DNA from: Cellulomonas sp. 73-92
GTDB taxonomy: Bacteria > Actinomycetota > Actinomycetes > Actinomycetales > Cellulomonadaceae
Reading direction: 5' to 3'
Length of the DNA: 64,000 bases
Assembly: GCF_001898175.1 (NCBI RefSeq)
Contig: NZ_MKTH01000014.1
Coordinates: forward strand, 850 to 64,849
The position numbers and the translations under genes are program-made. Positions 41,622-49,314 of the stretch are shown piece after piece; the first letter of the stretch is position 1, and each line of letters begins with the position of its first letter. The notes beneath the pieces are model-generated. The model saw nothing but the letters and a program-made list of their open reading frames with translations, was not told the DNA's origin and searched no databases.

Positions 41622-42419
41622 CTACCGGAACGACGTTTCGACGGGCTTCAGCAGCAAGAGGCATTGATTGGCGATGTACTGATCCACCGTCGCGACGACG
41701 TGCAGCTTGGCGCCGACGCCGATCGAGACAGGCACGTCGCCGGAGTAGTGCAGGTCGTAGGTCGTGTTCACGTCACGGAACTGGAACTGCGGACCTGGCT
41801 GCGCCACGGTCTCGCTGAAGTCGCCCTGGTTGACGAGGATGTCATAGCGGGTCTTCGCCCCGTCATGCGGGGCCATGGCAACGATGGCTCCGTCGAACGC
41901 GAGTTTCGTGCCCGCGTACTTCGCCGCGAACGATGCGATATCCGGGCTGCAGTAGTCCTGCTGCTTCATGACCGCTGCGAAGTCGGTGTTCGTCTCGACG
42001 GTGAGCGGCTGATCTGTGGCCGTTACGGGCGCAGTGGCCGCAGTTGTGGCGTCATCGGATGGCGTGGCTGAGGCCGCGCTGGTCGGCTCCGCCGGTGAGC
42101 TCGGCGGAGCCGGAGTGACGTCTGCGCACGAGCGATCGACCGTGAAGCGCGGCTTGTCGGTGACGGCTGATCCGGCCGCGGGCAACTGCTCGCAGACCAC
42201 CCAGTTCGACTTGTCGACCACACCGAAGACGCCACCGCCGACCACCTCAACGTCGTCCTTGTTGACCCCGGCACGATCGACATCGCTCAGCGCAACGTCG
42301 AGTTTCTTCCCCACGACGTTGGGCATGACCGCGTCCTCGCCCGAACCCCCGCAGCCCGAGAGTCCCGCCGCCAACGCCAACGCCAGGACGATCGGAACAG
42401 CCATGCCACGCCCTTGCAT
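41622..42419 (-). CDS. Lipoprotein with PASTA and DUF4839 domains
   Basis: Secreted lipoprotein of 265 aa. The signal peptide ends in LAAGLSGC (lipobox Cys). A PASTA-like segment follows (MPNVVGKKLDVALSDVDRAG), then a Ser/Thr/Ala/Pro linker. The C-terminal DUF4839 domain contains FAAKYAGTKLAFDGAI, TRYDILVNQGDF and FQFRDVNTTYDLHYSG. Function is unknown; PASTA domains often bind peptidoglycan. GGGGGA precedes ATG 42419. A possible -10 (TAGCCT on the minus strand) lies at 42516-42521. It is the first gene of the accessory region. Confidence 0.8.
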   Translation of the reverse strand: MQGRGMAVPIVLALALAAGLSGCGGSGEDAVMPNVVGKKLDVALSDVDRAGVNKDDVEVVGGGVFGVVDKSNWVVCEQLPAAGSAVTDKPRFTVDRSCADVTPAPPSSPAEPTSAASATPSDDATTAATAPVTATDQPLTVETNTDFAAVMKQQDYCSPDIASFAAKYAGTKLAFDGAIVAMAPHDGAKTRYDILVNQGDFSETVAQPGPQFQFRDVNTTYDLHYSGDVPVSIGVGAKLHVVATVDQYIANQCLLLLKPVETSFR

Positions 42420-42768
42420 CAAGTCCCCCAGTCGCTCGAACCGAGACCCTGGTTCCCAGGGCGGTTCGAAACTCGATCCGACGTGGCTCCTTCTGACGAC
42501 CACGCGTATGGGCGCAGGCTATCGACCGGATTGGCTTCCATACCGGCCTTTCAGTAATGGCACATGATGAACTTGCGGCTCCGACGCCGGTGCCCGCAGC
42601 GTCCAGTGCTGCTAGCCGATGGCAGTCACCGCGTGAGCGACGCAGTGAGGACCGCCTCAGCCAAGTTCGGGACGGCGGAACCGCTCGACGATGCCGTCCT
42701 GGGGCACGACGGCAGCTAGGGACCCCACCGCACGGTGTGGGCATCTGCGGTCTGAGGCGTTGATATCC
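42420..42768. other. Intergenic stretch without a supported gene
   Basis: Lies between the lipoprotein start and the ISL3 target duplication. It holds a candidate minus-strand -10 (42516-42521). Short open frames here lack ribosome sites and recognisable domains. Confidence 0.5.
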
Positions 42769-42776
42769 GCATAACT
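42769..42776. repeat. Target site duplication of the ISL3 element, left copy (GCATAACT)
   Basis: GCATAACT lies directly outside the left terminal inverted repeat and recurs directly outside the right one at 45594-45601. Eight bp is the duplication length known for ISL3-family elements. Confidence 0.92.
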
Positions 42777-42779
42777 GGC

Positions 42780-44095
42780 TCATCCCAATCGAGGGTGTAG
42801 TTGCTGCTTGAAGCCGCCGGTCTCGAGCAGGCTGCGGGCGATGTAGTTGGTCAGGTTCCGGAAGCCGAGTGCGGAGCCGCGCAGGTGCTCCAGGCGGCCG
42901 TTGATGGCCTCGGTCGGGCCGTTGCTGGTGCCCGGTCGGTCGAAGAATGCCAGGACGTCGCCCGCGCGCTTCTTCAGCGTCCGCCCGAGGGTGATGACCT
43001 CGCGCAACGCGGCCGGGACGGCGTGGTCGATCGAGTCGATCAGCGCGGTCATGAGCTCGCGCCCGCGTTGCGGGTCGGGGTGTCGGTAAGCGGCGATCAT
43101 CTTCTGGTAGATGCCCCAGGTTGCCTCGACCTGCACGTGCTCGTCGCTGGCGAACAACGCGGTCAGCCGGGCAGCTTGCCGGTCGGTGAGCAGGTCGGCG
43201 CCGGTGTGCAGGGTGCGCCGGGCCTTGTAGAGCGGGTCGCGGGCCAGCCCGCGGTGCCCGTGCAGCTCTTGTTGGACACGGCGCCGGCAGCGGTCCAGGG
43301 CGTCGCCGGCCAACCGGACGACGTGGAACGGGTCCATCACCGCGACCGCGTCGGGCAGCTCCTCGACGGTCGCGGACTTGAAGCGGTGAACCCGTCCATC
43401 GCGACGACCTCGATCCCGCCGGCCCACGCCTTGGGTCGGGCGGCGAGCCAGCTGGCGAAGACCTGCTTGGAGCGGCCGGCGACCATGTCCAGCAGCCGCG
43501 CGGGACCGGACCCGTCGCGGACCGGGGTCAGGTCGATGATCACGGTCACGTACTTGTCCCCGCGGCGCGTATGTCGCCACACGTGCTCGTCGACGCCGAT
43601 CACCGCCGCCGCGTTGAACCGCGTCGGGTCGCCGATCAGGACCCGGTGGCCCTCGGCCAGCACCGCGTCGTTCGCGGTGTCCCAGGCCACCCCGAGGGCT
43701 TCGGCCACCCGGGCGACGGTCAGGTGCCCGACCACCAGGGCGACCAGCGCCCAGCGCAGCGCCGCCCGCGACAGTCTCGAGCGCGGCTCAGCCGCCCGCG
43801 TGGTGTCCTGCCGCCACACGTGCGCGCACCCCGCGCAGCGGTAGCGGCGCACCCGCACCAGCAAGGTGGTGGGACGCCACCCGAACGGCTCGTGCGCCAA
43901 CCTCCTGGTCACGCTGTCACGGGCCGTTCCGTGCGCGCCGCATCGGCGGCAGAACCCATCGTCGTGGAGCTCTACGACACGGCATACAAGCACCGCACCG
44001 GTCGCGCTCACGCGCTGGCCGACCACGACCAAGCCGAGGTCGTCCAGGCGGCAGAACACAGTCAGGTCGGGCGGGCAGAAGGTAGCGTCGGCCAC
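42780..44095 (-). pseudogene. ISL3-family transposase, frameshifted
   Basis: DDE-type transposase of about 438 codons in two frames. The N-terminal part (44095 to about 43384) has zinc-finger cysteines (CRRCGAHG, CAGCAHVWRQ), an HTH and the first catalytic Asp (VIGVDEHVWRH). It ends in VVAMDGFT, where the frame is lost. The C-terminal part continues in another frame with FKSATVEELPDAVAVMDPFHVVR and ends TGGFKQQLHPRLG. Reading GGC TTC AAG in place of GCTTCAAG restores the frame, so one G:C pair seems missing near 43384. It is inactive unless rescued by programmed frameshifting or a sequencing error. Confidence 0.9.
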
Positions 44096-44229
44096 GTCGA
44101 GGTCTTCCGGTGGGCTGGTGTGAGAACCCCCATCTTCGGAAGGCCTCGACGCCTACCCAGACCCCGACACGCCCGCCGGCGTCACACCCCGACTACACCC
44201 TCTGTGAGTCTTTGGGGTGGCTGGTCTGG

Positions 44230-44430
44230 GACTGGCTGACAGGGTTGGCACCGGCCGCCTGGCCCTGATCGTGACTCGACACCCTCACGGCCCCTTCGGG
44301 GTGCCTTGCAGTTGACATGTCCGTCCGGAGTCAGGTGGCCGGCGCCGATCCGGCCCACCTCGGTGACTTGATCAGAAGGCTGCCCGACCCCATGGGGTCG
44401 TGGCTCGTCACAGTGCTGCCCCGAAGTGAC
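44230..44430 (+). ncRNA. Candidate bridge RNA of the IS110 element
   Basis: Two guide-bearing loops are visible. Target loop: ACACCCTC (44279-44286) equals the left target 44195-44202, and CAGTTGA (44309-44315) is the reverse complement of the right target 45578-45584. Between them lies a CCCCTTCGGGG hairpin, and GACTC (44273-44277) pairs with GAGTC (44328-44332) outside. Donor loop: AGAAGG (44374-44379) equals right-end bases 45571-45576, and TCACAG (44408-44413) is complementary to left-end bases 44202-44207. These flank the 16-bp palindrome 44385-44400. This is the target-loop then donor-loop order of the IS621 bridge RNA. The RNA ends are estimates. Confidence 0.75.
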
Positions 44431-44501
44431 TTCCTCCCAGACCGGCGCCGGCTACCAGCGGCCGGACCGCAGTCCCGCCAGAGGAAGGAAGCCCAGCCGC
44501 C

Positions 44502-45563
44502 GTGACCATCGTTGCGCACGCCCACCCGTTCGTCGTCGGAGTCGACACCCACGCCCGCCACCACACGCTGACCGTCCTGGTCGCGGCCACCGGCGAGCCT
44601 CTTGGAACCGAGCAGTTCCCCGCCACCGGTGCGGGCATGTCCCGGGCGGTGGCGTGGGCCGCCCGACGCACCGGCGGCGAGCTGGCCACCTTGTGGGTCA
44701 TCGAGGGCGCCGCGTCCTACGGCGCCCGCCTGGCCCGCATCGTCACCGACGCCGGCTACCAGGTGGTGGAGGCCGCCCGGATGAGCGCACACGCCCACCA
44801 CGGCGTCGGCAAGTCCGACCCCCTGGACGCGGCCCGTATCGCCGCCGCCGTCCTGCCCCTGCATGTCGACCAGCTCCGCCGCCCCCGCGCCGACGACGGG
44901 ATACGTGCCGCACTACGAGTCTTGGTCGCCGCCCGTGACCACATGAGCGCCGAACGCACCGCCACTGTCAACGCGCTGATCGCCCTGGTGCGCGTGGTCG
45001 ACCTCGGCATCGACGCCCGACGGCCCCTGTCGGGAAGGCAGGTCGACCAGATCGCCCACTGGCGCACCCGCGACGAGCCCATCGAGCTGGTGATCGCTCG
45101 CGCCGAGGCCGTGCGCCTGGCCAAGCACGTGACCATGCTCGACGAGGAGATCGCGACCAACACCGCCACGATGCGAGACCTGGTCTCCCAGAGCCGAGCT
45201 GCCAGCCTGCTGGACAAGACGGGCATCGGTCCCGTGACCGCCGCGATCGCGCTGACCGCCTGGTCCCACCCCGGCCGGGTCCGATCCGAGGCAGCATTCG
45301 CCGCCCTGGCCGGCGTCAACCCCATCCCCGCCTCGTCCGGGAACACCGTGCGTCACCGCCTCAACCGCGGGGGCGACAGGCGCCTGAACCGCGCCCTGCA
45401 CATGGCCACGATCGTCCGGATGACCCACGACCCCGCCACCCGCGCCTACGTCGACAAGCGCCGCACCGAGGGACGCACGACCAAGGAGATCCGCCGCATC
45501 CTCAAGCGCTACCTCGCCCGACAGATCTACCGCACCCTCAACGCCGCGCTCCGCCCCGCTTGA
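44502..45563 (+). CDS. IS110-family transposase (bridge-RNA-type recombinase)
   Basis: Intact transposase of 353 aa. The N-terminal RuvC-like DEDD domain shows Asp in VVGVDTHARHH, Glu in LWVIEGAASYG, and two Asp in KSDPLDAARIA. The C-terminal Transposase_20 domain has LLDKTGIGPVTAAIAL, FAALAGVNPIPASSG and the Ser-region HRLNRGGDRRLNRALH. GAGGAAGGAAG lies upstream of GTG 44502, at a long spacing. The non-coding region before the gene places it in the IS110 group, rather than the IS1111 group with a 3' non-coding end. It looks functional. Confidence 0.95.
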   Translation: MTIVAHAHPFVVGVDTHARHHTLTVLVAATGEPLGTEQFPATGAGMSRAVAWAARRTGGELATLWVIEGAASYGARLARIVTDAGYQVVEAARMSAHAHHGVGKSDPLDAARIAAAVLPLHVDQLRRPRADDGIRAALRVLVAARDHMSAERTATVNALIALVRVVDLGIDARRPLSGRQVDQIAHWRTRDEPIELVIARAEAVRLAKHVTMLDEEIATNTATMRDLVSQSRAASLLDKTGIGPVTAAIALTAWSHPGRVRSEAAFAALAGVNPIPASSGNTVRHRLNRGGDRRLNRALHMATIVRMTHDPATRAYVDKRRTEGRTTKEIRRILKRYLARQIYRTLNAALRPA

Positions 45564-45593
45564 CAGACATAGAAGGGTCAACTGGGAAGAGCC

Positions 45594-45601
45594 GCATAAC
45601 T
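45594..45601. repeat. Target site duplication of the ISL3 element, right copy (GCATAACT)
   Basis: Identical to 42769-42776 and directly abuts the outer end of the right terminal repeat (GGGAAGAGCC, 45584-45593). Confidence 0.92.
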
Positions 45602-45970
45602 CCTTAGGGGAAGTCGTTAACGTTTACACCGAACTGCACGACCGTGTCCGCCTCCCCAATGAGAAACGACGACGTCCCCGGCCTTCCTGCGGGGAGCGTC
45701 ACCGCGTCGGCGACCCGCGAGTAGCCGCAGCTGCGCCGGCACTACCTCGACGACGTCAGCGACAGGGTGCTTCGTGCCCCCGACACGGCCTGAGACCTAC
45801 TTGCCTTCACGTGACCCCCGCAGTCGCTGTCCGCGGGGTGTGGGGCGGAAGTCGTTCTTGCTTCGCCCCCGCGGCGTTGTCGTCAGTGGCAGGCTGCTGC
45901 CGGGATCCGATGCGTCTTGCCCCCTAGCGCGCATTGCGTCCCGCCGTGGCGGTTTCCCCGGTGAAGCCCG
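45602..45970. other. Intergenic stretch without a supported gene
   Basis: Right flank of the ISL3 insertion. I see no domain, RNA gene or repeat that can be named. Short open frames lack ribosome sites. Confidence 0.5.
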
Positions 45971-46651
45971 ATGCGTGGGGAGTCGGTGGTTCGGCAGGCG
46001 GCAGGCGAGACGGGCGCGATCCGGAGCGCGATGAGGGAGATCGTCGAGGAGCCGGGTGCCGAGCTGGTGGCGCGCTACTACTCCGATGAGCGATTCGCGG
46101 GCACACTGTTCGACGAGTTCGGCGAGAACCCGGCCGATCGGATGACCGCCGACGACCTGGTGGCGGCTTCGCTGCTCGACGTCCGGTTCGGGCCGGAGGC
46201 CGTTCGCGCCCTGCTGGTGGACGGGATCGCTGACTCGCTGCTGGCCCGAATCCCCGGTGATCTTCCGATTTGGGCTGCCGACTACGACGAAGTCCTCAGC
46301 GTGAACGCCCCCGCCGGTCGGCTGTGGGCGCACCTCACGGACATCCCCGGAGTCGGGGGTACTCGCGCGAGCAAGTTGCTCGCCCGCAAGCGCCCGGCCT
46401 TGTTGCCGATCCTCGACTCGGTGATCCGCGAACGGCTGAGGCTGGGGAACATCGACGCCTGGGGAGCCTTGCGGGACGTGTTGGTCGACGAGGAGATTCG
46501 CTCGGCGCTGGATGGCCTAGCTTCGAAACTCGACGGCCCGGCTCCGACCACGCTTCGGCTGCTCGATGTTGCGACCTGGATGCGGTTCTCGGAGTCCGAC
46601 AACGCCCGCTCGGTGCGGCACGACCTCGGAATGGCGGTGCAGCCTCGCTGA
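45971..46651 (+). CDS. DUF6308-like protein with a helix-hairpin-helix motif
   Basis: Protein of up to 226 aa, mostly helical. A helix-hairpin-helix-like segment, LTDIPGVGGTRASKLLARKR, sits near residues 120-140, followed by PALLPILDSVIRERL. This pattern fits the DUF6308 family of actinobacterial accessory regions. A DNA-binding role is likely from the motif but unproven. The start is uncertain: ATG 45971 has only a weak GGTGAAG, and ATG 46031 is an alternative that removes 20 residues. GC is a little lower than in the core genes. Confidence 0.65.
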   Translation: MRGESVVRQAAGETGAIRSAMREIVEEPGAELVARYYSDERFAGTLFDEFGENPADRMTADDLVAASLLDVRFGPEAVRALLVDGIADSLLARIPGDLPIWAADYDEVLSVNAPAGRLWAHLTDIPGVGGTRASKLLARKRPALLPILDSVIRERLRLGNIDAWGALRDVLVDEEIRSALDGLASKLDGPAPTTLRLLDVATWMRFSESDNARSVRHDLGMAVQPR

Positions 46652-46727
46652 GGGATGCCTCCGGCGCCAATGGGGCCGGGCGTCAGGCCTGGGCCACGAA
46701 CAGCACGTTCGATCCTGCCGGTTAGCG

Positions 46728-46757
46728 GAAGAGCGCGAGTGCCCGCGAGCGCTCTTC
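46728..46757. terminator. Hairpin downstream of the DUF6308-like gene
   Basis: GAAGAGCGC (46728-46736) pairs perfectly with GCGCTCTTC (46749-46757) over a 12-nt loop, about 77 nt after the stop. No T-run follows. Confidence 0.45.
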
Positions 46758-46910
46758 TACCGGAATCCCCATGCGGGACTGCTGGGGCCGAATGTAGCGA
46801 CCCGGCCGGCGGCACGCCGTTGATGGAACGGGTCGATGTCGATGCATCGGCCGTCACGGCGACGGGTGTGTCACGGACCGGAGGAGAGGTCACCCCGCTA
46901 GCCTGCCAGG

Positions 46911-47125
46911 ATGAACAAGCGGAAGGTTGTCGGTGCGGTGCTCCTGCGGGCCTGGCGCTGTGCTATGCCTTGTGGCCGCTCGACATTGTCCCGGACATCC
47001 TAGGCCCTCTTGGTTGGGTTGATGATGGGGCCGTGGTGCTTGGCGTTCTGGGCATCGCCGGGAAATTGATGCTCAGTGCCGGGACGACGGGGAGTTCGAC
47101 AATACCGACAGCAGGGAGGAAGTAG
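46911..47125 (+). pseudogene. Frameshifted DUF1232 small membrane protein
   Basis: ATG 46911 opens with MNKRKVVGAV and is preceded at 6 nt by the -10-like TAGCCT (46899-46904), a leaderless-type start. The DUF1232 core follows in a different frame: PAGLALCYALWPLDIVPDI, then LGPLGWVDDGAVVLGVLGI. This is the typical yAL-P-DliPD...GyvDD pattern. A one-base shift around 46935-46945 is needed to join the two. The end of the reading frame (47125) may also be displaced. It is probably a decayed gene, or a sequencing error. Confidence 0.6.
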
Positions 47126-47349
47126 GGGCCGGAGGCTTTCGAAGAAGGAAATTCTCACGCCGCCGATCGGGAAGACCTCGATGTGCCTGCCGCTACCCGG
47201 CCTGCCGGGTTCAGCTGCCCTGCCTCGCGTTGCCCCACATAGACGAGATCGGGCCGTAAGTGAACGGGGCAGCGGCGCGAGCCGCGCCGTGCGGTGTTGG
47301 CCTGTTGGCCTGCCGTGCCGCGGCGCGTCGTGAGCACCCCGGCCTGTGG
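47126..47349. other. Intergenic stretch without a supported gene
   Basis: Lies between the DUF1232 fragment and the ISL3 remnant. No convincing reading frame or RNA is visible. Confidence 0.45.
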
Positions 47350-47533
47350 GGTCGGCGACGTCCTGGTCTCCGACCTACCCGGCACTAGCAACGGCGCCAC
47401 AGACGCGGTCAGCACTCGCTTCGAACACCTGCGCGTCTCGGCCCTCGACTTCCACAACTCAGCAACATAGCCGGATCACTCCTGGAAGCCGGAGGCTTCC
47501 AAGCCTCAACTACACATCCGAATCGGATGGGCC
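47350..47533 (+). pseudogene. Remnant of an ISL3-family transposase 3' end and terminal repeat
   Basis: Translation from 47354 gives TSNGATDAVSTRFEHLRVSA, then LDFHN, a stop, and SWKPEASKPQLHIRIG. It aligns with the end of the ISL3 transposase at 42780 (TSNGPTEAINGRLEHLRGSA, TGGFKQQLHPRLG). The last bases, CAACTACACATCCGAATCGG then ATGGGCC, match the ISL3 terminal repeat, so the old element ended at 47533. Its orientation is opposite to the ISL3 copy at 42777. An in-frame stop and many substitutions mark it as long dead. Confidence 0.8.
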
Positions 47534-47649
47534 ACTCTTACGGCACCCCTTACCGTGGCCGCAGGAAGCTACGCCCGACTTCTTACCTCCGCCCGCGGAC
47601 GGGGCGCTAGCCTCTCCGTGGACCGATGGGACACCGGAGGAGGTACGCA

Positions 47650-48786
47650 GTGGACGACGCGCAGCACGTCACGCAGGATGCCGCGGAACACTACGCCGTG
47701 TACGTGATGGCGAAGACGGCCGAGGATCTGGGCGCTGCCACCACTTCTCACAGCGAAGCACTCTGGGACGGATTCGTCGCGTATCTTGCCCACCGGACTT
47801 GGACGCACGATGTGCAGTTCGTAGAGCTCTACCCTGAGTACAAGGCCAACGTGGATCGGCAGGTTCCAAGGTTCGTCGACCGGCTGGCGTCAAAATACCC
47901 GCGGAGCAAGTTCCGCTTCGCTATTGACGAGGCGCGGTTTAGAATCATGGGCATCAAAGCGGACTTCACTATTGAGTTCGACACCGAGCAAGATCCGCAC
48001 TTTGTCAGTCTCAAGAACTATATTGGAAAGAGCGGCATCACTCGCCCGCAGGTCTCAAGTGGAACCTTCCTCTCGTTTGCCGCGGGGTTCGTTTTCGAGC
48101 GTCGCGGCGTGGGCACCTACGACGACCCCAGAGTCGCAGGGAGGACCTTCAGCGGAAGCAACAAGGTCGAGCGGGACGGCGTGCTCGCCTACCAGGGCCG
48201 AACTGAACTGATCGCACCGCTTCAGGAGCTTGATGACATTCAGCAGCACATCCGCAACGAACTTCTCTCAATGCGGATGTACGACGAAGCGACGGTGAAG
48301 GCCGTCATCCAGACGATCGTTCCGCGTGGCCAGGCGGCTATGTTGAACATCTTCGAGACGCTAGGGATGGGCGCGGTGCGCGCGAAGTTCCTCGAGCGAG
48401 CAGGCCTGGATGCGACGGAGGATGTCCTCTACTTCGATGCCCACAACTTCGTGGACAGCATCACGAATCCCAAGTTCAGTCGACTTGTGGATTTAGTTAA
48501 CGACCCCGCGACGGAATTCTCGATCAGCCCAGTAGGCCAGAGCTTGCGGTTTCGATTTTCGGCAAATGGACAATCAATCCTGTCGGTCGACGTTCCTCTG
48601 ACGATCAACACTAATGGTGCGTGGCATCGCCCAAAGCAGCGCTATGCGGGAACGCAGGAGAAGAACGACAAGGGCCACCGCGTCCAACTCCAGTGGGGCG
48701 AGTTGCGCCCCTATAAAAGTCGTGAGCTGGCGACTTCCACGAATACGTATATCAACCTAAAGGCGACAGGGATCTTCGATGGGTGA
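47650..48786 (+). CDS. Putative type II restriction endonuclease
   Basis: Protein of 378 aa encoded tail-to-tail with a DNA adenine methyltransferase, with zero bases between the two stops. No named family is recognised. A PD-(D/E)xK-like arrangement is possible: Asp105 in IKADFTIEF, then Lys122 in HFVSLKNYIGKSG after a short spacer. GC is well below that of the core genes. GTG 47650 has GGAGGAGG 7 nt upstream, so it is the start rather than ATG 47626. TAGCCT (47608-47613) is a candidate -10. The endonuclease role rests on gene context and this weak motif. Confidence 0.65.
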   Translation: MDDAQHVTQDAAEHYAVYVMAKTAEDLGAATTSHSEALWDGFVAYLAHRTWTHDVQFVELYPEYKANVDRQVPRFVDRLASKYPRSKFRFAIDEARFRIMGIKADFTIEFDTEQDPHFVSLKNYIGKSGITRPQVSSGTFLSFAAGFVFERRGVGTYDDPRVAGRTFSGSNKVERDGVLAYQGRTELIAPLQELDDIQQHIRNELLSMRMYDEATVKAVIQTIVPRGQAAMLNIFETLGMGAVRAKFLERAGLDATEDVLYFDAHNFVDSITNPKFSRLVDLVNDPATEFSISPVGQSLRFRFSANGQSILSVDVPLTINTNGAWHRPKQRYAGTQEKNDKGHRVQLQWGELRPYKSRELATSTNTYINLKATGIFDG

Positions 48787-49314
48787 CTAGAACAGAGTTG
48801 CCACTGCGGACTCCCGCACTTGCTTGCGAGAGTTGCGCTTTGTGCCCGCGACACGCTTCTTTCGGAGCCTGTCGGTGGACGGCTCACTAAACAGTCGCAC
48901 CATGAGCTCGTGCTCATCGTCCGTTTGGCCCGGAAGGCATAGTTGCGGCTCAAGGGAGTTTCCCATCACGATCGTCCCGCCGCCGAGACGTCGCTTGCAG
49001 AGGTCTACGTTGTCGCGCATGAGGTCGACGCCGTAGATGTCGTGGAGAGCTTCCTTCTCGGGCATACCGTGGTGATAGACCTTGATCCACTTGGCGGCGA
49101 CAAGGAACTGCCCGTCACCGCAAGCGGGATCAAAGACTGTCTTTCCCGGCGCGAGGAGCTCGAGATCGAAGTACCGGAGCATTTCGAGGACGAGGCGCGT
49201 CGGGGTGAAGACCTCCGCTGTTGCACGAACACGCTCGACCGTCCGCTCGACACCGTCCATATAGGAGTGCTCATCTAGCCGCGCGGCGACGAGTTCCCAG
49301 AGTTCCTCGGACAT
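48787..49314 (-). CDS. Adenine DNA methyltransferase, AdoMet-binding half
   Basis: Protein of 175 aa with motif X (EVFTPTRLVLEM, residues 34-45), motif I (FDPACGDGQF, 61-70), motif II (IYGVDLMRDNV) and a motif III-like IVMGNSLEP. It lacks the catalytic motif IV (NPPF/Y), which lies in the gene just upstream. A full N6-adenine methyltransferase would need both proteins. The C-terminus is basic (RLRKKRVAGTKRNSRKQV). It overlaps the upstream half by 44 nt, so co-translation is likely. Confidence 0.82.
   Translation of the reverse strand: MSEELWELVAARLDEHSYMDGVERTVERVRATAEVFTPTRLVLEMLRYFDLELLAPGKTVFDPACGDGQFLVAAKWIKVYHHGMPEKEALHDIYGVDLMRDNVDLCKRRLGGGTIVMGNSLEPQLCLPGQTDDEHELMVRLFSEPSTDRLRKKRVAGTKRNSRKQVRESAVATLF

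Larger units (their letters stand above)
44203..45579 (+). mobile_element. IS110-family insertion sequence nested in the ISL3 right end
   Basis: The element splits the ISL3 terminal repeat. CTACACCCTC (44193-44202) on the left and AACTGGGAAGAGCC (45580-45593) on the right rejoin to the expected ISL3 end. The dinucleotide TC occurs at both junctions (44201-44202 and 45578-45579) and is the likely recombination core. Length is about 1.38 kb, normal for IS110. It has no inverted repeats and no longer duplication, as expected. A 299-nt non-coding left end precedes the transposase. TTGACA (45560-45565) near the right end could act as an outward -35 in a circular form. Confidence 0.88.
42777..45593 (-). 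mobile_element. ISL3-family insertion sequence, interrupted by IS110
   Basis: The left end reads GGCTCATCCCAATCGAGG. With the nested IS110 removed, the reverse complement of the right end reads GGCTCTTCCCAGTTGAGG. The match continues through GTGTAGT, giving imperfect inverted repeats of about 26 bp with four mismatches. The ends are flanked by the 8-bp duplication GCATAACT. Without the IS110 insertion the element would be about 1.44 kb. The transposase runs on the minus strand and its stop codon lies inside the left repeat. Confidence 0.92.

Noticed and set aside
42557..42763. Short plus-strand open frame near the ISL3 left end
   Set aside because: No ribosome site, Arg/Pro-rich composition of random high-GC sequence, and no recognisable domain.
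45774..46034. Plus-strand open frame overlapping the DUF6308-like gene start
   Set aside because: No ribosome site or domain, and composition typical of non-coding high-GC sequence.
47155..47457. Minus-strand frame resembling a frame opposite the ISL3 transposase
   Set aside because: It is the antisense of the transposase remnant on the plus strand. The similarity comes from the real coding strand.
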